Shown here in pieces: positions 42,964 to 51,673 of a stretch of 64,000 nt of DNA. The notes under the pieces were generated by a model. That model worked only from the letters and a program-made list of their open reading frames with translations, ran no database searches and was not told where the DNA came from. The stretch covers positions 62,001 to 126,000 of the forward strand of contig CAVXCV010000002.1 in the NCBI GenBank assembly GCA_963760405.1, written 5' to 3'. The first letter of the stretch is position 1. The number at the start of each line of letters is the position of its first letter. The stretch is from RYN-230 sp963760405 (GTDB lineage Bacteria; Actinomycetota; Actinomycetes; Streptosporangiales; Streptosporangiaceae). Position numbers and translations under genes: made by a program.

Positions 42964-43395
42964 TTACTCCCGGGGGTGTACGAGTGCGGTGGCGCCTTCG
43001 ATCGCGAAGACGTTGACAGTGGAGTCCACCGGGATGACCTGGTCCTCGTCATAGGAGCGGGCCGACCAGAGCTCACCGCCGATGCGGACCTGCCCGCTGT
43101 GGCCGTTCACTTCCTCGACTACCCGGGCTTTCTTCCCGACCAGCGCGGATGTCCCGGTGCGCAGCAAGGGCGGCTGTTTGATGTGCCGCATCGCGATCGG
43201 CCGCACGACGACCAGGCCGCCACCCGCGGCGACCGCGAACGCAGCGAGCTGGACCGGCAGGGTGGCGCCGGCCAGGCCGGCCACGGCGGCAACCACCGCG
43301 CCGGCCGCGATCAGCCCGAAGGCCAGGGTCGTGGTCATGACTTCAGCTACTCCCAGCACAGCGGCCAGGAGCAGCCAGACGATCCACGATCCCAT
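42964..43395 (-). CDS. NfeD-like membrane protein
   Basis: Short NfeD (NfeD1b type) protein of 143 aa without the ClpP-like protease domain. Three to four membrane helices (WIVWLLLAAVLGVAEVM, FGLIAAGAVVAAVAGLAGA, LAAFAVAAGGGLVVV) precede the C-terminal OB-fold barrel (LVGKKARVVEEVNGHSGQVRI, GELWSARSYDEDQVIP, STVNVFAIEGATALV). It is co-transcribed with the SPFH gene. It differs from the tiny NfeD-like protein next to the flotillin at 5.7 kb, which lacks the membrane part. Confidence 0.92.
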   Translation of the reverse strand: MGSWIVWLLLAAVLGVAEVMTTTLAFGLIAAGAVVAAVAGLAGATLPVQLAAFAVAAGGGLVVVRPIAMRHIKQPPLLRTGTSALVGKKARVVEEVNGHSGQVRIGGELWSARSYDEDQVIPVDSTVNVFAIEGATALVHPRE

Positions 43396-43571
43396 GGTGA
43401 CTCCCAGAGCGGGAGCAACGGGCGGATGCAGCCCGTCGCCCGGCTCTACTACCGAATGTAGCTCGGTAGGCGCGTCCCCGCGACGGGCGGGCAGGTCTCG
43501 AATGGGGGCCGATCGTTCACAGCCAGGTCACGAGCGTGGATCATGGTGATATCCAACGTCGGAGGATTGTC

Positions 43572-45232
43572 ATGACGGCACCAGCCCAGCTCGCCTACAG
43601 CCACGGAACCGCACCGCAGCCGCTGCTCGGTGAGACGATCGGCGGCAACCTCAGGCGTATCGCCGCCACGTTCGCCGACCGGGACGCGGTGGTGGATATC
43701 CCGGCTGGCCGACGCTGGACCTACGCCGAGCTCGACGCGGACACCGACGTGCTGGCCCGGGGCCTGATCGCGGCCGGCCTCGGCAAGGGCGACCGGGTGG
43801 GCATCTGGGCGCCGAACTGCGCGGAGTGGGTGCTGCTGCAGTACGCCACGGCCAAGGCCGGGGTGATCCTGGTCAACATCAACCCGGCCTACCGCAGCCA
43901 CGAGCTGGGCTATGCGCTGCGCCAGTCCGGAGTCCGGCTGCTGGTCAGCGCCGAGTCGTTCAAGACCAGCAACTACCGGGCCATGGTCGAGGAGGTCAGC
44001 GTGGATCTCCCGGGCCTGAAGAGAGTGATCTACCTAGGGTCGGCCGACTGGGACGAGCTGTTCGTGGTCGGTGCCATGCCGGTGGCCGGCGGGGGGACCC
44101 GCTGGCCGAGCGGGAGGCCACGATGTCCTTTGACGACCCGATCAACATCCAGTACACCAGCGGGACGACCGGGTTCCCCAAAGGTGCCACGCTGTCCCAC
44201 CACAACATCCTGAACAACGGTTACTTCATCGGCGAAGGGTGCCGGTACACCGAGGCGGACCGGGTCTGCATCCCGGTGCCGTTCTACCACTGCTTCGGCA
44301 TGGTGCTGGGCAACCTCGCCTGCACCACGCACGGGTCGGCGATCATCATTCCCTCCCCTGGGTTCGATCCGGCCGCGACTCTGCGGGCCGTTGCAGAAGA
44401 ACAGTGCACCTCGCTGTACGGCGTGCCGACCATGTTCATTGCCGAGCTGGCCCTGCCCGACTTCGCCAGGTACGACCTGTCCACCCTGCGCACCGGCATC
44501 ATGGCGGGCTCGCCGTGCCCGGTCGAGGTGATGAAGCGGGTGATCAGCGAGATGCACATGACCGAGGTGACGATCTGTTACGGGATGACCGAGACCTCGC
44601 CGGTGTCCGCGCAGACCCAGGCCGACGACGACATGGAACGCCGGGTGTCCACGGTGGGCAGGGTGCATCCGCACGTCGAGGTGAAGATCGTGGACCCGGA
44701 GACCGGGCTGGCCGTGCCGCGCGGCGTGACCGGCGAGATGTGCACCCGGGGCTACTCGGTGATGCTCGGCTACTGGGACGACCCGGAGCACACCCAGGCC
44801 GCGATCGACCAGGCGCGCTGGATGCACACCGGCGACCTCGCGGTGATGGATGAGGCCGGGTACCTGAACATCGTCGGCCGGATCAAGGACATGATCATCC
44901 GGGGCGGGGAGAACGTGTACCCCCGGGAGATCGAGGAGTTCCTGTACTCCCACCCGGCCATCGAGGACGTCCAGGTCATCGGGGTGCCGGACACGCGGTA
45001 CGGCGAGGAGATCTGCGCCTGGGTGAAACTCCGGCCCGGGCAGTCGCTCACCGAGGAGGAACTGCGCGCGTACTGCACCGGGAAGATCGCGCACTTCAAG
45101 ATCCCGCGCTACCTGCGGATCACCGGGGACTTCCCGATGACCGTCACCGGCAAGGTGCAGAAGTTCAAGATGCGCGAGACCTCGATCGGTGAGCTCGGCC
45201 TGGAGGACGCGGCCCGAACCCAGACGGCCTGA
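43572..45232 (+). CDS. acyl-CoA synthetase (AMP-binding, FadD family), frameshifted
   Basis: Adenylate-forming enzyme that activates fatty acids as acyl-CoA. About 553 codons. N-terminal part YAELDADTDVLARGL and NCAEWVLLQYATAKAG; AMP-binding signature YTSGTTGFPKGATLSH; later CYGMTETSP, MHTGDLAVMDEAGYL, GRIKDMIIRGGENVYP and the catalytic Lys in TVTGKVQKFKM. The frame breaks in a run of six G at 44091-44096: one G is missing, and restoring it joins PVAGG to the in-family DPLAEREATMSFDDP. Both halves are otherwise intact, so a homopolymer sequencing error is likely. ATG 43572 follows GGAGGATTGTC. Confidence 0.88.
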
Positions 45233-45237
45233 GTTCT

Positions 45238-45253
45238 GCCGCTCGTCAGCGGC
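45238..45253. terminator. small hairpin at the end of the convergent acyl-CoA synthetase and AKR genes
   Basis: GCCGCT and AGCGGC around CGTC (45238-45253), just past the synthetase stop and including the reductase stop. A short GC-rich stem. Confidence 0.35.
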
Positions 45254-46271
45254 GCCGGAGCGCCGCATCGGTCAGGGACGGCGGGAGGTAGCCGCCGTCC
45301 GGGGCGTTCAGGTTCGTGCCGGGCGGCACGATCTCGTCGATCCGGTCCAGCACGTCGCTGCTGAGCACCACGTCAGCCGCGGCCAGCTGGCTCTCCAGCT
45401 GCTCCATGGTGCGCGGCCCGATGATCGCCGCGGTGACCGCCGGGTGGGCCAGCACGAAGCCGATCGCGAGCTGGATCAGGGTCAGCCCGGACTCCTCGGC
45501 CAGCACCGCGAGCTGCTCGGCCGCGTCCAGTTTGGCCTGGTTGCCGGGCAGGCTCAGGTCGTACCGGTGCGGCAGCCGCTGCGCCCGGCTGCTGACCGGG
45601 GGCTCGGCGCCCTTGCGGTACCGGCCGGTGAGCCAGCCGCCCGCGAGCGGGCTCCACGAGATCACGCCCATCCCGTACTGCTGGCAGGCTGGCAGCACCT
45701 CAGCCTCGATCCCGCGGACCAGGATCGAGTAGGGCGGCTGCTCGCAGGTGAAGCGCTCGCGGCCGCGGCGTTGCGCGGTCCATTGCGCCTCGACGATCTG
45801 GGCGGCCGGGAACGTCGAGCTGCCCGCGTAGCGGATCTTGCCCGCCCGGATGAGGTCGCTCAGCGCGCTGAGGGTCTCGTCGATGTCGGTCACCGGGTCC
45901 GGCCGGTGGATCTGGTACAGGTCGATGTAGTCGGTGCCGAGCCGGCGCAGGCTGTTCTCGCACTCCCGGATCAGCCAGCGGCGGGAGTTGCCCTGCTCGT
46001 TGGGATCCCGGCCCATCGCGAAGTGCGCCTTCGTGGCCAGCACGACGCTGTCCCGGCGGCCCGGCGCCAGCGCCTTGGCCACGATCTCTTCCGACTCCCC
46101 GGCCGAGTACGCGTCCGCGGTGTCGATGAAGTTGATCCCGGTGTCGAGAGCGCGGTGGATGATGCGGATCGAATCGTCGTGGTCGGGATTGCCCCACGCG
46201 CCGAACATCATCGCGCCGAGGCATAGCGGGCTGACCCTGACTCCGGTCCGGCCGAGTACGCGAAGCTCCAT
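45246..46271 (-). CDS. aldo/keto reductase
   Basis: NADPH-dependent aldo-keto reductase of 341 aa (TIM barrel). VLGRTGVRVSPLCLGAMMFG at the start; the catalytic tetrad positions are present: Asp in NFIDTADAY, Tyr in the same segment, Lys in LATKAH and His in YQIHRPDP. The cofactor end IIGPRTMEQLESQLAA is typical. It belongs to the potassium-channel-beta/YajO-like subgroup. Physiological substrate unknown. Convergent with the acyl-CoA synthetase. Confidence 0.93.
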   Translation of the reverse strand: MELRVLGRTGVRVSPLCLGAMMFGAWGNPDHDDSIRIIHRALDTGINFIDTADAYSAGESEEIVAKALAPGRRDSVVLATKAHFAMGRDPNEQGNSRRWLIRECENSLRRLGTDYIDLYQIHRPDPVTDIDETLSALSDLIRAGKIRYAGSSTFPAAQIVEAQWTAQRRGRERFTCEQPPYSILVRGIEAEVLPACQQYGMGVISWSPLAGGWLTGRYRKGAEPPVSSRAQRLPHRYDLSLPGNQAKLDAAEQLAVLAEESGLTLIQLAIGFVLAHPAVTAAIIGPRTMEQLESQLAAADVVLSSDVLDRIDEIVPPGTNLNAPDGGYLPPSLTDAALRRR

Positions 46272-46449
46272 GCGGCCACCTTAGGACGTCACCCGGAAAC
46301 CGCCGGCTGGGGGCCGGCCTAGGGTGGCAGCATGGGAGGGCCGTACCCGGTGCGTCCGCATCCCCCGGGGCCGTCATGTTCAGCCGGCGCTCGCCGGGGC
46401 AGTAGGCACCCGCCAGACGGCGGCCAGGCCAGGGAGGGAGGGATGAGCC

Positions 46450-48555
46450 ATGCCAGCCAGACGCCTCGCGATAGCCGCCGGGGTCAGCCTGGCCCTGCTG
46501 GCGGGCGCCTGCTCAGCCAGCCACCCGGCGCCGCCCGCACCCGCGCCGAGCCGGCCAGCCAGCACTCCGCGGCCGGGCCCGGCCGCCCCGCTGAGCCTGC
46601 AGATCTCCCCCGCCGCCTACCAGCTGCCCGCCGGGATTTCCCGTGAGGTGGTGCTGCCGGACGGCCAGAACCTGCTGATCGCGGGCGGCCTCACCCCGGG
46701 AGGCACGTCCACGGCCGCGGTGAGCACGCTCAACCCGGTGACCGGCAGCCTGACCCCGGCCGGCCAGCTCGCCGTGCCCACGCACGACGCCGCCGGGGCG
46801 ACCGTGGGCGGCCGCACCCTGATCTTCGGCGGCGGGGAGCAGGTCAGCGTGGGCATGGTGCAGGCGGTCGTGCCGCACGGCGCCGCCGCGACGGCCGGGC
46901 AGCTGCCCGGCGCGCGGTCCGACCTGATGGCGGTGTCCCGGGGCGGGACGGCCTACCTGCTCGGTGGCTACAACGGTGCAGCGTACGACCCGTCGGTGCT
47001 GGCCACCAGGAACGGCCGCCGGTTCGCGACCGCGGCCCGGCTTCCGGTGCCGGTGCGCTATCCCGCCGTGGCCATGCTCGGCAGTACCATCTGGATCCTC
47101 GGTGGGCAGACCAGCCATGGCATCACCAACGACATCCAGCGCGTCAACCTGCCGGGGGGCAGTGCCGCGGTGGCCGGGCACCTGCCGCAACCGGTCACGG
47201 CCGGCTCGGCGTTCGTCCTCGGCGGCACGGTCTACCTGGCGGGCGGCCAGACCGCTCCGGCCGCCCCGGGGCGGACCACGGCGAGCCCGTCCGCCGCGCT
47301 GGCCACCAGCCGCGCGGTGCTGGCTTATCACCCGGGCCAGTCCGGGGTGACCGTGGCCGGAAGCCTCCCGGTGCCGGTGTCCAACGCCGGGGCCGCGGTA
47401 CTGGGCGGCACGGGGTACCTGATCGGCGGGGAGGACCAGGGCCGCCCGGTGCCCGCGGTGACCCAGATCCGGCTGGTGCCCGGGTCAGTGGCTGGCGCCC
47501 CGGCCAGCGATGCGGCCGGGGCCACGGCCGGTACCACGGCCGGGGATCCAGCGGGTGACGCCGCCGCTGCCCTGAGCGCGCCCTGGCTGGCCCCGGCCCA
47601 GGGCAGCGGCCACCTGATGCCTGGCTCGGACCCGGCCGCGCTGCCCGGTGACGTGCTGATCGCGGACAACCTGAACAACCGGCTGCTGATCGTGGACCCG
47701 CAGGGCCGGATCCGCTGGCAGTTCCCGCGGCCCGGCGACCTGGCCCGGGGCCAGGCGTTCCGGTTCCCGGACGACGCGTTCTTCTCCCCGGACGGCCAGC
47801 AGATCATCGCCACTGAGGAGGACTACTCGGTGATCAGCGTGATCGACATCGCCACGCACCGGATCAGCTACCGGTACGGCATCCCGGACGTGCCCGGGGC
47901 AGGGCCGGACCACGTGTCCAATCCCGACGATGCGATGCTGATGCCGGATGGCACCCTGCTGACCGCCGACATCAAGAACTGCCGGATCCTGCTGGTCAAG
48001 CCGCCCGCGCACGTCCCGGCGCGGATCATCGGGCAGGCAGGCTGGGGCTGTTACCACAACCCGCCGCACGTGTTCGGCAGCCCCAACGGCGCGTTCCCGA
48101 TGACCAACGGCGACTACCTGGTCACCGAGATCAACGGGGACTGGGCCAACGAGATGAGCCTGACCGGCCACGTGGCCTGGTCAGCCCACCCGCCCGGGGT
48201 GGCCTACCCCTCGGACAGCAACGAGATCTATCCCGGCCGCTACCTGACCGTCGACTACTCCGCGGCCGGGCAGGTGGTGGAGTTCAACTCGTCCGGGCGG
48301 CTGCTCTGGCGGTTCGGCGGGCTCAACCACCCCTCGCTGGCCCTGCCGCTGCCCAACGGCGACATCCTGGTCAACGACGACTACAACCACCGGGTCATCG
48401 TGATCGACCCGGCCCGCGACCGGGTGGTCTGGCAGTACGGGCACACCGGGGTGGCGGGCACCGGACCGGGGTACCTGAACAAACCGGACGGGGTGGATCT
48501 CACCCCGCCCGACTCCATGCTGATCACCCACGCGGCCACCATGGGGGGGCCCTGA
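46450..48555 (+). CDS. lipoprotein with two beta-propellers (Kelch-like plus NHL/PQQ-like)
   Basis: Exported lipoprotein of 701 aa. Signal peptide residues 1-20 with lipobox LLAGAC (modified Cys 21), then a Pro/Ala/Ser linker to about 45. Residues about 60-345 carry Kelch-like blades (repeating LIAGGLTPGG, LIFGGGEQ, YLLGGYNG, WILGGQTSHG, YLAGGQT, YLIGGEDQG). An Ala/Gly/Thr-rich linker (about 350-390) leads to a second propeller (about 395-700) with DVLIADNLNNRLLIVDPQGRIRWQFP, split here as DVLIADNLNNRLLIVD, and WQYG, RFGG blades. ATG 46450 follows GGAGGGAGGGATGAGCC. It may bind sugars or proteins at the cell surface; no catalytic residues were recognised. Confidence 0.8.
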   Translation: MPARRLAIAAGVSLALLAGACSASHPAPPAPAPSRPASTPRPGPAAPLSLQISPAAYQLPAGISREVVLPDGQNLLIAGGLTPGGTSTAAVSTLNPVTGSLTPAGQLAVPTHDAAGATVGGRTLIFGGGEQVSVGMVQAVVPHGAAATAGQLPGARSDLMAVSRGGTAYLLGGYNGAAYDPSVLATRNGRRFATAARLPVPVRYPAVAMLGSTIWILGGQTSHGITNDIQRVNLPGGSAAVAGHLPQPVTAGSAFVLGGTVYLAGGQTAPAAPGRTTASPSAALATSRAVLAYHPGQSGVTVAGSLPVPVSNAGAAVLGGTGYLIGGEDQGRPVPAVTQIRLVPGSVAGAPASDAAGATAGTTAGDPAGDAAAALSAPWLAPAQGSGHLMPGSDPAALPGDVLIADNLNNRLLIVDPQGRIRWQFPRPGDLARGQAFRFPDDAFFSPDGQQIIATEEDYSVISVIDIATHRISYRYGIPDVPGAGPDHVSNPDDAMLMPDGTLLTADIKNCRILLVKPPAHVPARIIGQAGWGCYHNPPHVFGSPNGAFPMTNGDYLVTEINGDWANEMSLTGHVAWSAHPPGVAYPSDSNEIYPGRYLTVDYSAAGQVVEFNSSGRLLWRFGGLNHPSLALPLPNGDILVNDDYNHRVIVIDPARDRVVWQYGHTGVAGTGPGYLNKPDGVDLTPPDSMLITHAATMGGP

Positions 48556-48569
48556 CCAGCCTGGTCAGG
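48551..48569. terminator. bidirectional hairpin between lipoprotein and DUF2277 genes
   Basis: CCTGACCAG and CTGGTCAGG separated by one base are exact complements and contain both stop codons of the convergent genes. Confidence 0.4.
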
Positions 48570-48789
48570 CGCCCAGGTGGTCTCCGGAGCGGAGTTCGAG
48601 CTCGGCCAGCAGTTCCCGGGTCACCCCCATGATCTGGCTGACGGCCCGGTCGAACACCTCGGAGTCGTGCACCGGCGGACGGCGGAACCCACTCACCGTC
48701 TGGACGTACTGGAGCGCAGCGGCCTGCACGTCCTTGTCCGACACGCTGGTCGCGTACGGGGCGCGCAGAATCTTGATGTCGCGGCACAT
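48565..48789 (-). CDS. DUF2277 domain protein (copy 1)
   Basis: Small DUF2277 protein of 74 aa with unknown function. The family start MCRDIKILRAPYATSVSDKD and the core VQAAALQYVQTVSGFRRPP are clear; the C-terminus is helical (ELLAELELRSG). The start is ATG 48789 (MCRDIK); the frame extends 21 codons upstream without likeness. A second, related copy lies at 49327-49530 on the same strand, with a YccF gene between them. Confidence 0.85.
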   Translation of the reverse strand: MCRDIKILRAPYATSVSDKDVQAAALQYVQTVSGFRRPPVHDSEVFDRAVSQIMGVTRELLAELELRSGDHLGA

Positions 48790-48873
48790 GGTTTGAAAGT
48801 ACGCCACAGGCTGCCCATATGGGCAGAGCAACCGGCCGGTAATCAGGAACAAGCACCTAGCGTTATCTTACGG

Positions 48874-49287
48874 CTACGTTAGGCCGACGCGGTCGGGCGT
48901 GGCCTGGCTGACCGGGACGATACGGATGCCAAACGGCATCAGCGAGATCGGGATGATCTTGAAGTTAGCCAGCCCGAGCGGGATCCCGATGATCGTCACA
49001 CAGAGTGCGATGCCGGTGGCCAGGTGGCCGAGGGCGAGCCACCAGCCGAACAGGATGATCCACAGGATGTTGCCGACGGCCGAGCCAGCGCCAGCGTCCC
49101 AGCGCGGGGCGATGGTCCGGCCGAACGGCCAGAGCACGTAGCCGGCGATCCGGAACGCGGCGATGCCCAGCGGGATCGTGACCACAAGGAAGAACAGCAC
49201 GAAGCAGATCAGCCCGGCCAGCGCATAGAGGAGGGACATCCAGAAGCCGCAGAGCACGAACCAGATCACGTTCAGCAAGGTCCGCAT
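48874..49287 (-). CDS. YccF domain-containing membrane protein
   Basis: Inner-membrane protein of 137 aa with two YccF units: TLLNVIWFVLCGFWMSLLYALAG in the first and GNILWIILFGWWLALGHL in the second, each followed by a TIPLGIAAF / TIIGIPLGLANFK segment. Four membrane helices are expected. Function unknown. It sits between two DUF2277 genes, 84 nt from one and 39 nt from the other. Confidence 0.92.
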   Translation of the reverse strand: MRTLLNVIWFVLCGFWMSLLYALAGLICFVLFFLVVTIPLGIAAFRIAGYVLWPFGRTIAPRWDAGAGSAVGNILWIILFGWWLALGHLATGIALCVTIIGIPLGLANFKIIPISLMPFGIRIVPVSQATPDRVGLT

Positions 49288-49326
49288 GTCCGCCCCCTGG
49301 ATCCCGCCGCCCGCAGGCCGGCCCGG

Positions 49327-49530
49327 TTACCGTACCTCGAGCTGGCCCAGCAGCACCTGGGTCGCGCTGGCCACGGCCTGTACCGCCTGCTCGAACGCTT
49401 GGGCGTTATGCCGGGCTGGCTGCCGGAACCCGCTGATCTTCCGGACGTACTGGAGCGCGGCGGCCTGCACATCCTCGTCCGTGACACTGTCGGTGTACGG
49501 CGCACGCAAGGTCTTGATACTGCGGCACAT
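49327..49530 (-). CDS. DUF2277 domain protein (copy 2)
   Basis: DUF2277 protein of 67 aa (MCRSIKTLRAPYTDSVTDED, then VQAAALQYVRKISGFRQPA and ending LLGQLEVR). It shares most core residues with copy 1 at 48565-48789, so the pair arose by duplication, though the nucleotide sequences have diverged. The start is ATG 49530; upstream in-frame codons do not resemble the family. Confidence 0.85.
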   Translation of the reverse strand: MCRSIKTLRAPYTDSVTDEDVQAAALQYVRKISGFRQPARHNAQAFEQAVQAVASATQVLLGQLEVR

Positions 49531-49587
49531 AACGCCGAGACTACCCCCGCGCTGGCTGTGCCCAGCCGCGGCCAGCATGCCGCGTGG

Positions 49588-50331
49588 CTAGGTGAGGCCG
49601 AGCAGGGGCTCGAGCCCGAAGGTCAGCCCGGCGGGCAGCGAGCCGAGCCCGCGCACCGCGAGCAGCACCCCGGGCATGAACGAGGCCCGGTCCAGCGAGT
49701 CGTGCCGGATCGTGAGCGTCTCGCCGTGCCCGCCCAGCAGCACTTCCTGATGCGCGATCAGGCCCGCCAGCCGGACCGAATGAACGTGGATCCCGTCCAG
49801 CACGGCGCCGCGGGCCCCGTCCACGGCGGTGACCGTGGCGTCCGGTGGCGCACCCAGGCCCGCGGCCGCCCGGGCCTGCCCGATCAGCGCGGCGGTCCGC
49901 ATCGCTGTCCCGGACGGCGCGTCCGCCTTGCCCGCGTGGTGCAGCTCGACCACTTCGGCGGACTCGAAGAAGCGGGCCGCCTGCGCGGCGAAGCTCATCA
50001 TCAGCACCGCGCCCACGGAGAAGTTCGCCGCGATCAGCGAGCGCACCCCCGGGGCCGCGGCCAGCCAGTCCCGCACCTGGGCCAGCCGCGGCTCGTCGAA
50101 CCCGGAGGTGCCGACGACCGTGTCCAGCCCGTGGCTGATGCACCAGTGCAGGTTGTCCATGACCACGCCGGGGTGGGTGAAGTCGACCACCACGGCGCAG
50201 CCCGCCAGGTCCTCGCGCGGGTCGCCCTCGTCCACCTGGGCGGCCAGCTCCAGATCCGGGCTGGCGGCCAGGGCCTGGCGCACCTCGCCGCCCATCCGGC
50301 CGCGGGCACCCAGCACGCCGACTTTGATCAT
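49588..50331 (-). CDS. dapB: 4-hydroxy-tetrahydrodipicolinate reductase
   Basis: NAD(P)H-dependent reductase of the lysine/diaminopimelate pathway. 247 aa. Rossmann start KVGVLGARGRMGGEV, VDFTHPGVVMDN, GTSGFDE and the substrate motif ELHHAGKADAPSGTA with the catalytic His and Lys. It is the last gene of the pnp-M16-dapB set, 16 nt after the protease gene, the normal actinobacterial arrangement. Confidence 0.96.
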   Translation of the reverse strand: MIKVGVLGARGRMGGEVRQALAASPDLELAAQVDEGDPREDLAGCAVVVDFTHPGVVMDNLHWCISHGLDTVVGTSGFDEPRLAQVRDWLAAAPGVRSLIAANFSVGAVLMMSFAAQAARFFESAEVVELHHAGKADAPSGTAMRTAALIGQARAAAGLGAPPDATVTAVDGARGAVLDGIHVHSVRLAGLIAHQEVLLGGHGETLTIRHDSLDRASFMPGVLLAVRGLGSLPAGLTFGLEPLLGLT

Positions 50332-50347
50332 TGCGAAGCTTCCTGAG

Positions 50348-51673
50348 CTAGCTGACGACGTCGGCGAACGCCGAACTGTCGTCGAACGGACCGACCACCG
50401 CCAGCACCCTGGGCCGGCTGAGGATATCCGCGGCTACGCCGCGCACGTCGTCCTGGGTCACCGCCTCGATCGAGGTGAGGATCTGCTCGACCGGCTCCAG
50501 TTCCGGGTAGACCAGCTCGGACTTGCCGAGCCGGCTCATCCGGGAGGACGGGTCCTCCAGGCCGAGCACCATGGACCCGCGCAGCTGGCCCTTGCCCCGG
50601 GCCAGCTCGGCGTCGGTGAGCCCGTGGGAGGACATCTTGGCGACCTCGTCCCGGCAGATGGACAGCACCTCGTCCGCCTTGGACGGCAGGCAGCCCGCGT
50701 AGATGCCCCAGATCCCGGTGTCCGCGTGCTGGGACGTGAAGCTGTACACCGAGTAGGCCAGGCCGCGCTTTTCCCGCACCTCCTGGAACAGCCGGGAGGA
50801 CATGCCGCCGCCCAGCGCGGCGTTCAGCACGCCGAGCGCGAACCGGCGGTCGTCGGTCCGGCGCAGCCCTTCACAGCCGAGGACCAGGTTCGCCTGCTCG
50901 ATGCCGCGGGAGATGAGCCGCACCCCGGTCCCGGCGGCGACGCGGGCGGCCGGGCCCACGGCGAGCCGGGGCGGCGCCGGGGCCACCTGCGGGTCGAGGA
51001 CATGCTGGAACGCCTCCTGCGCCTGGGCCACGACCTGGTCGTGATCGAGGCTGCCGGCCGCGGCCAGCACCAGGTGATCCGGGGTGTACCGGGCGCGGTA
51101 GTGCTCGGCGATCTGCTCCCGGGTGATCGCGTTGATCGAGTCCACCGTGCCCAGGATCGGCCGGCCGAGCGGGGTATCCCCGAACAGCTGGCTGGTGAAC
51201 GCCTCGTGTGCGGTGTCCGAGGGCTCGTCGTCGTTCATGGCGATCTCTTCGAGGATCACGCCCCGCTCGGCGTCCACGTCCTGCGGGGCGATCAGCGAGT
51301 CCGTCACCATGTCGGACAGCACGTCGATGGCCAGCGGCAGGTCGGCGTCCAGGACCCGGGCGTAGTAGCAGGTGTACTCCGTGCCGGTGAACGCGTTCAG
51401 CTCGCCGCCGACCGCGTCCATGGCCGCGGAGATCTCCAGCGCGGTGCGCCGCCTGGTCCCCTTGAACAGCAGGTGCTCCAGGTAGTGGGTCGCGCCGACG
51501 TGGGCAGGGCCCTCGTCCCGCGAGCCCACGCCCGCCCAGATGCCGATCGCCGCCGAGTGCACCGCGGGCAGCGACTCGGTGATCACCCGCAGGCCGCCGG
51601 GCAGCACCGTGCTACGCACGGTGCCTGCCCCCTCCTCAGCTGATCCGGTGATACGCAGAACCCCAGAACTCAT
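50348..51673 (-). CDS. M16 family zinc peptidase
   Basis: Insulinase/processing-peptidase family protein of 441 aa. The inverted zinc motif HxxEH is HYLEH (residues about 63-67, in THYLEHLLFKGT), with the third ligand Glu in ERGVILEEI about 75 residues later. The C-terminal half is the non-catalytic M16 repeat (RLFQEVREKRGLAYSVYS). Its ATG overlaps the pnp stop by 4 nt. The gene is constantly found between pnp and dapB in actinobacteria; substrate unknown. Confidence 0.94.
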   Translation of the reverse strand: MSSGVLRITGSAEEGAGTVRSTVLPGGLRVITESLPAVHSAAIGIWAGVGSRDEGPAHVGATHYLEHLLFKGTRRRTALEISAAMDAVGGELNAFTGTEYTCYYARVLDADLPLAIDVLSDMVTDSLIAPQDVDAERGVILEEIAMNDDEPSDTAHEAFTSQLFGDTPLGRPILGTVDSINAITREQIAEHYRARYTPDHLVLAAAGSLDHDQVVAQAQEAFQHVLDPQVAPAPPRLAVGPAARVAAGTGVRLISRGIEQANLVLGCEGLRRTDDRRFALGVLNAALGGGMSSRLFQEVREKRGLAYSVYSFTSQHADTGIWGIYAGCLPSKADEVLSICRDEVAKMSSHGLTDAELARGKGQLRGSMVLGLEDPSSRMSRLGKSELVYPELEPVEQILTSIEAVTQDDVRGVAADILSRPRVLAVVGPFDDSSAFADVVS

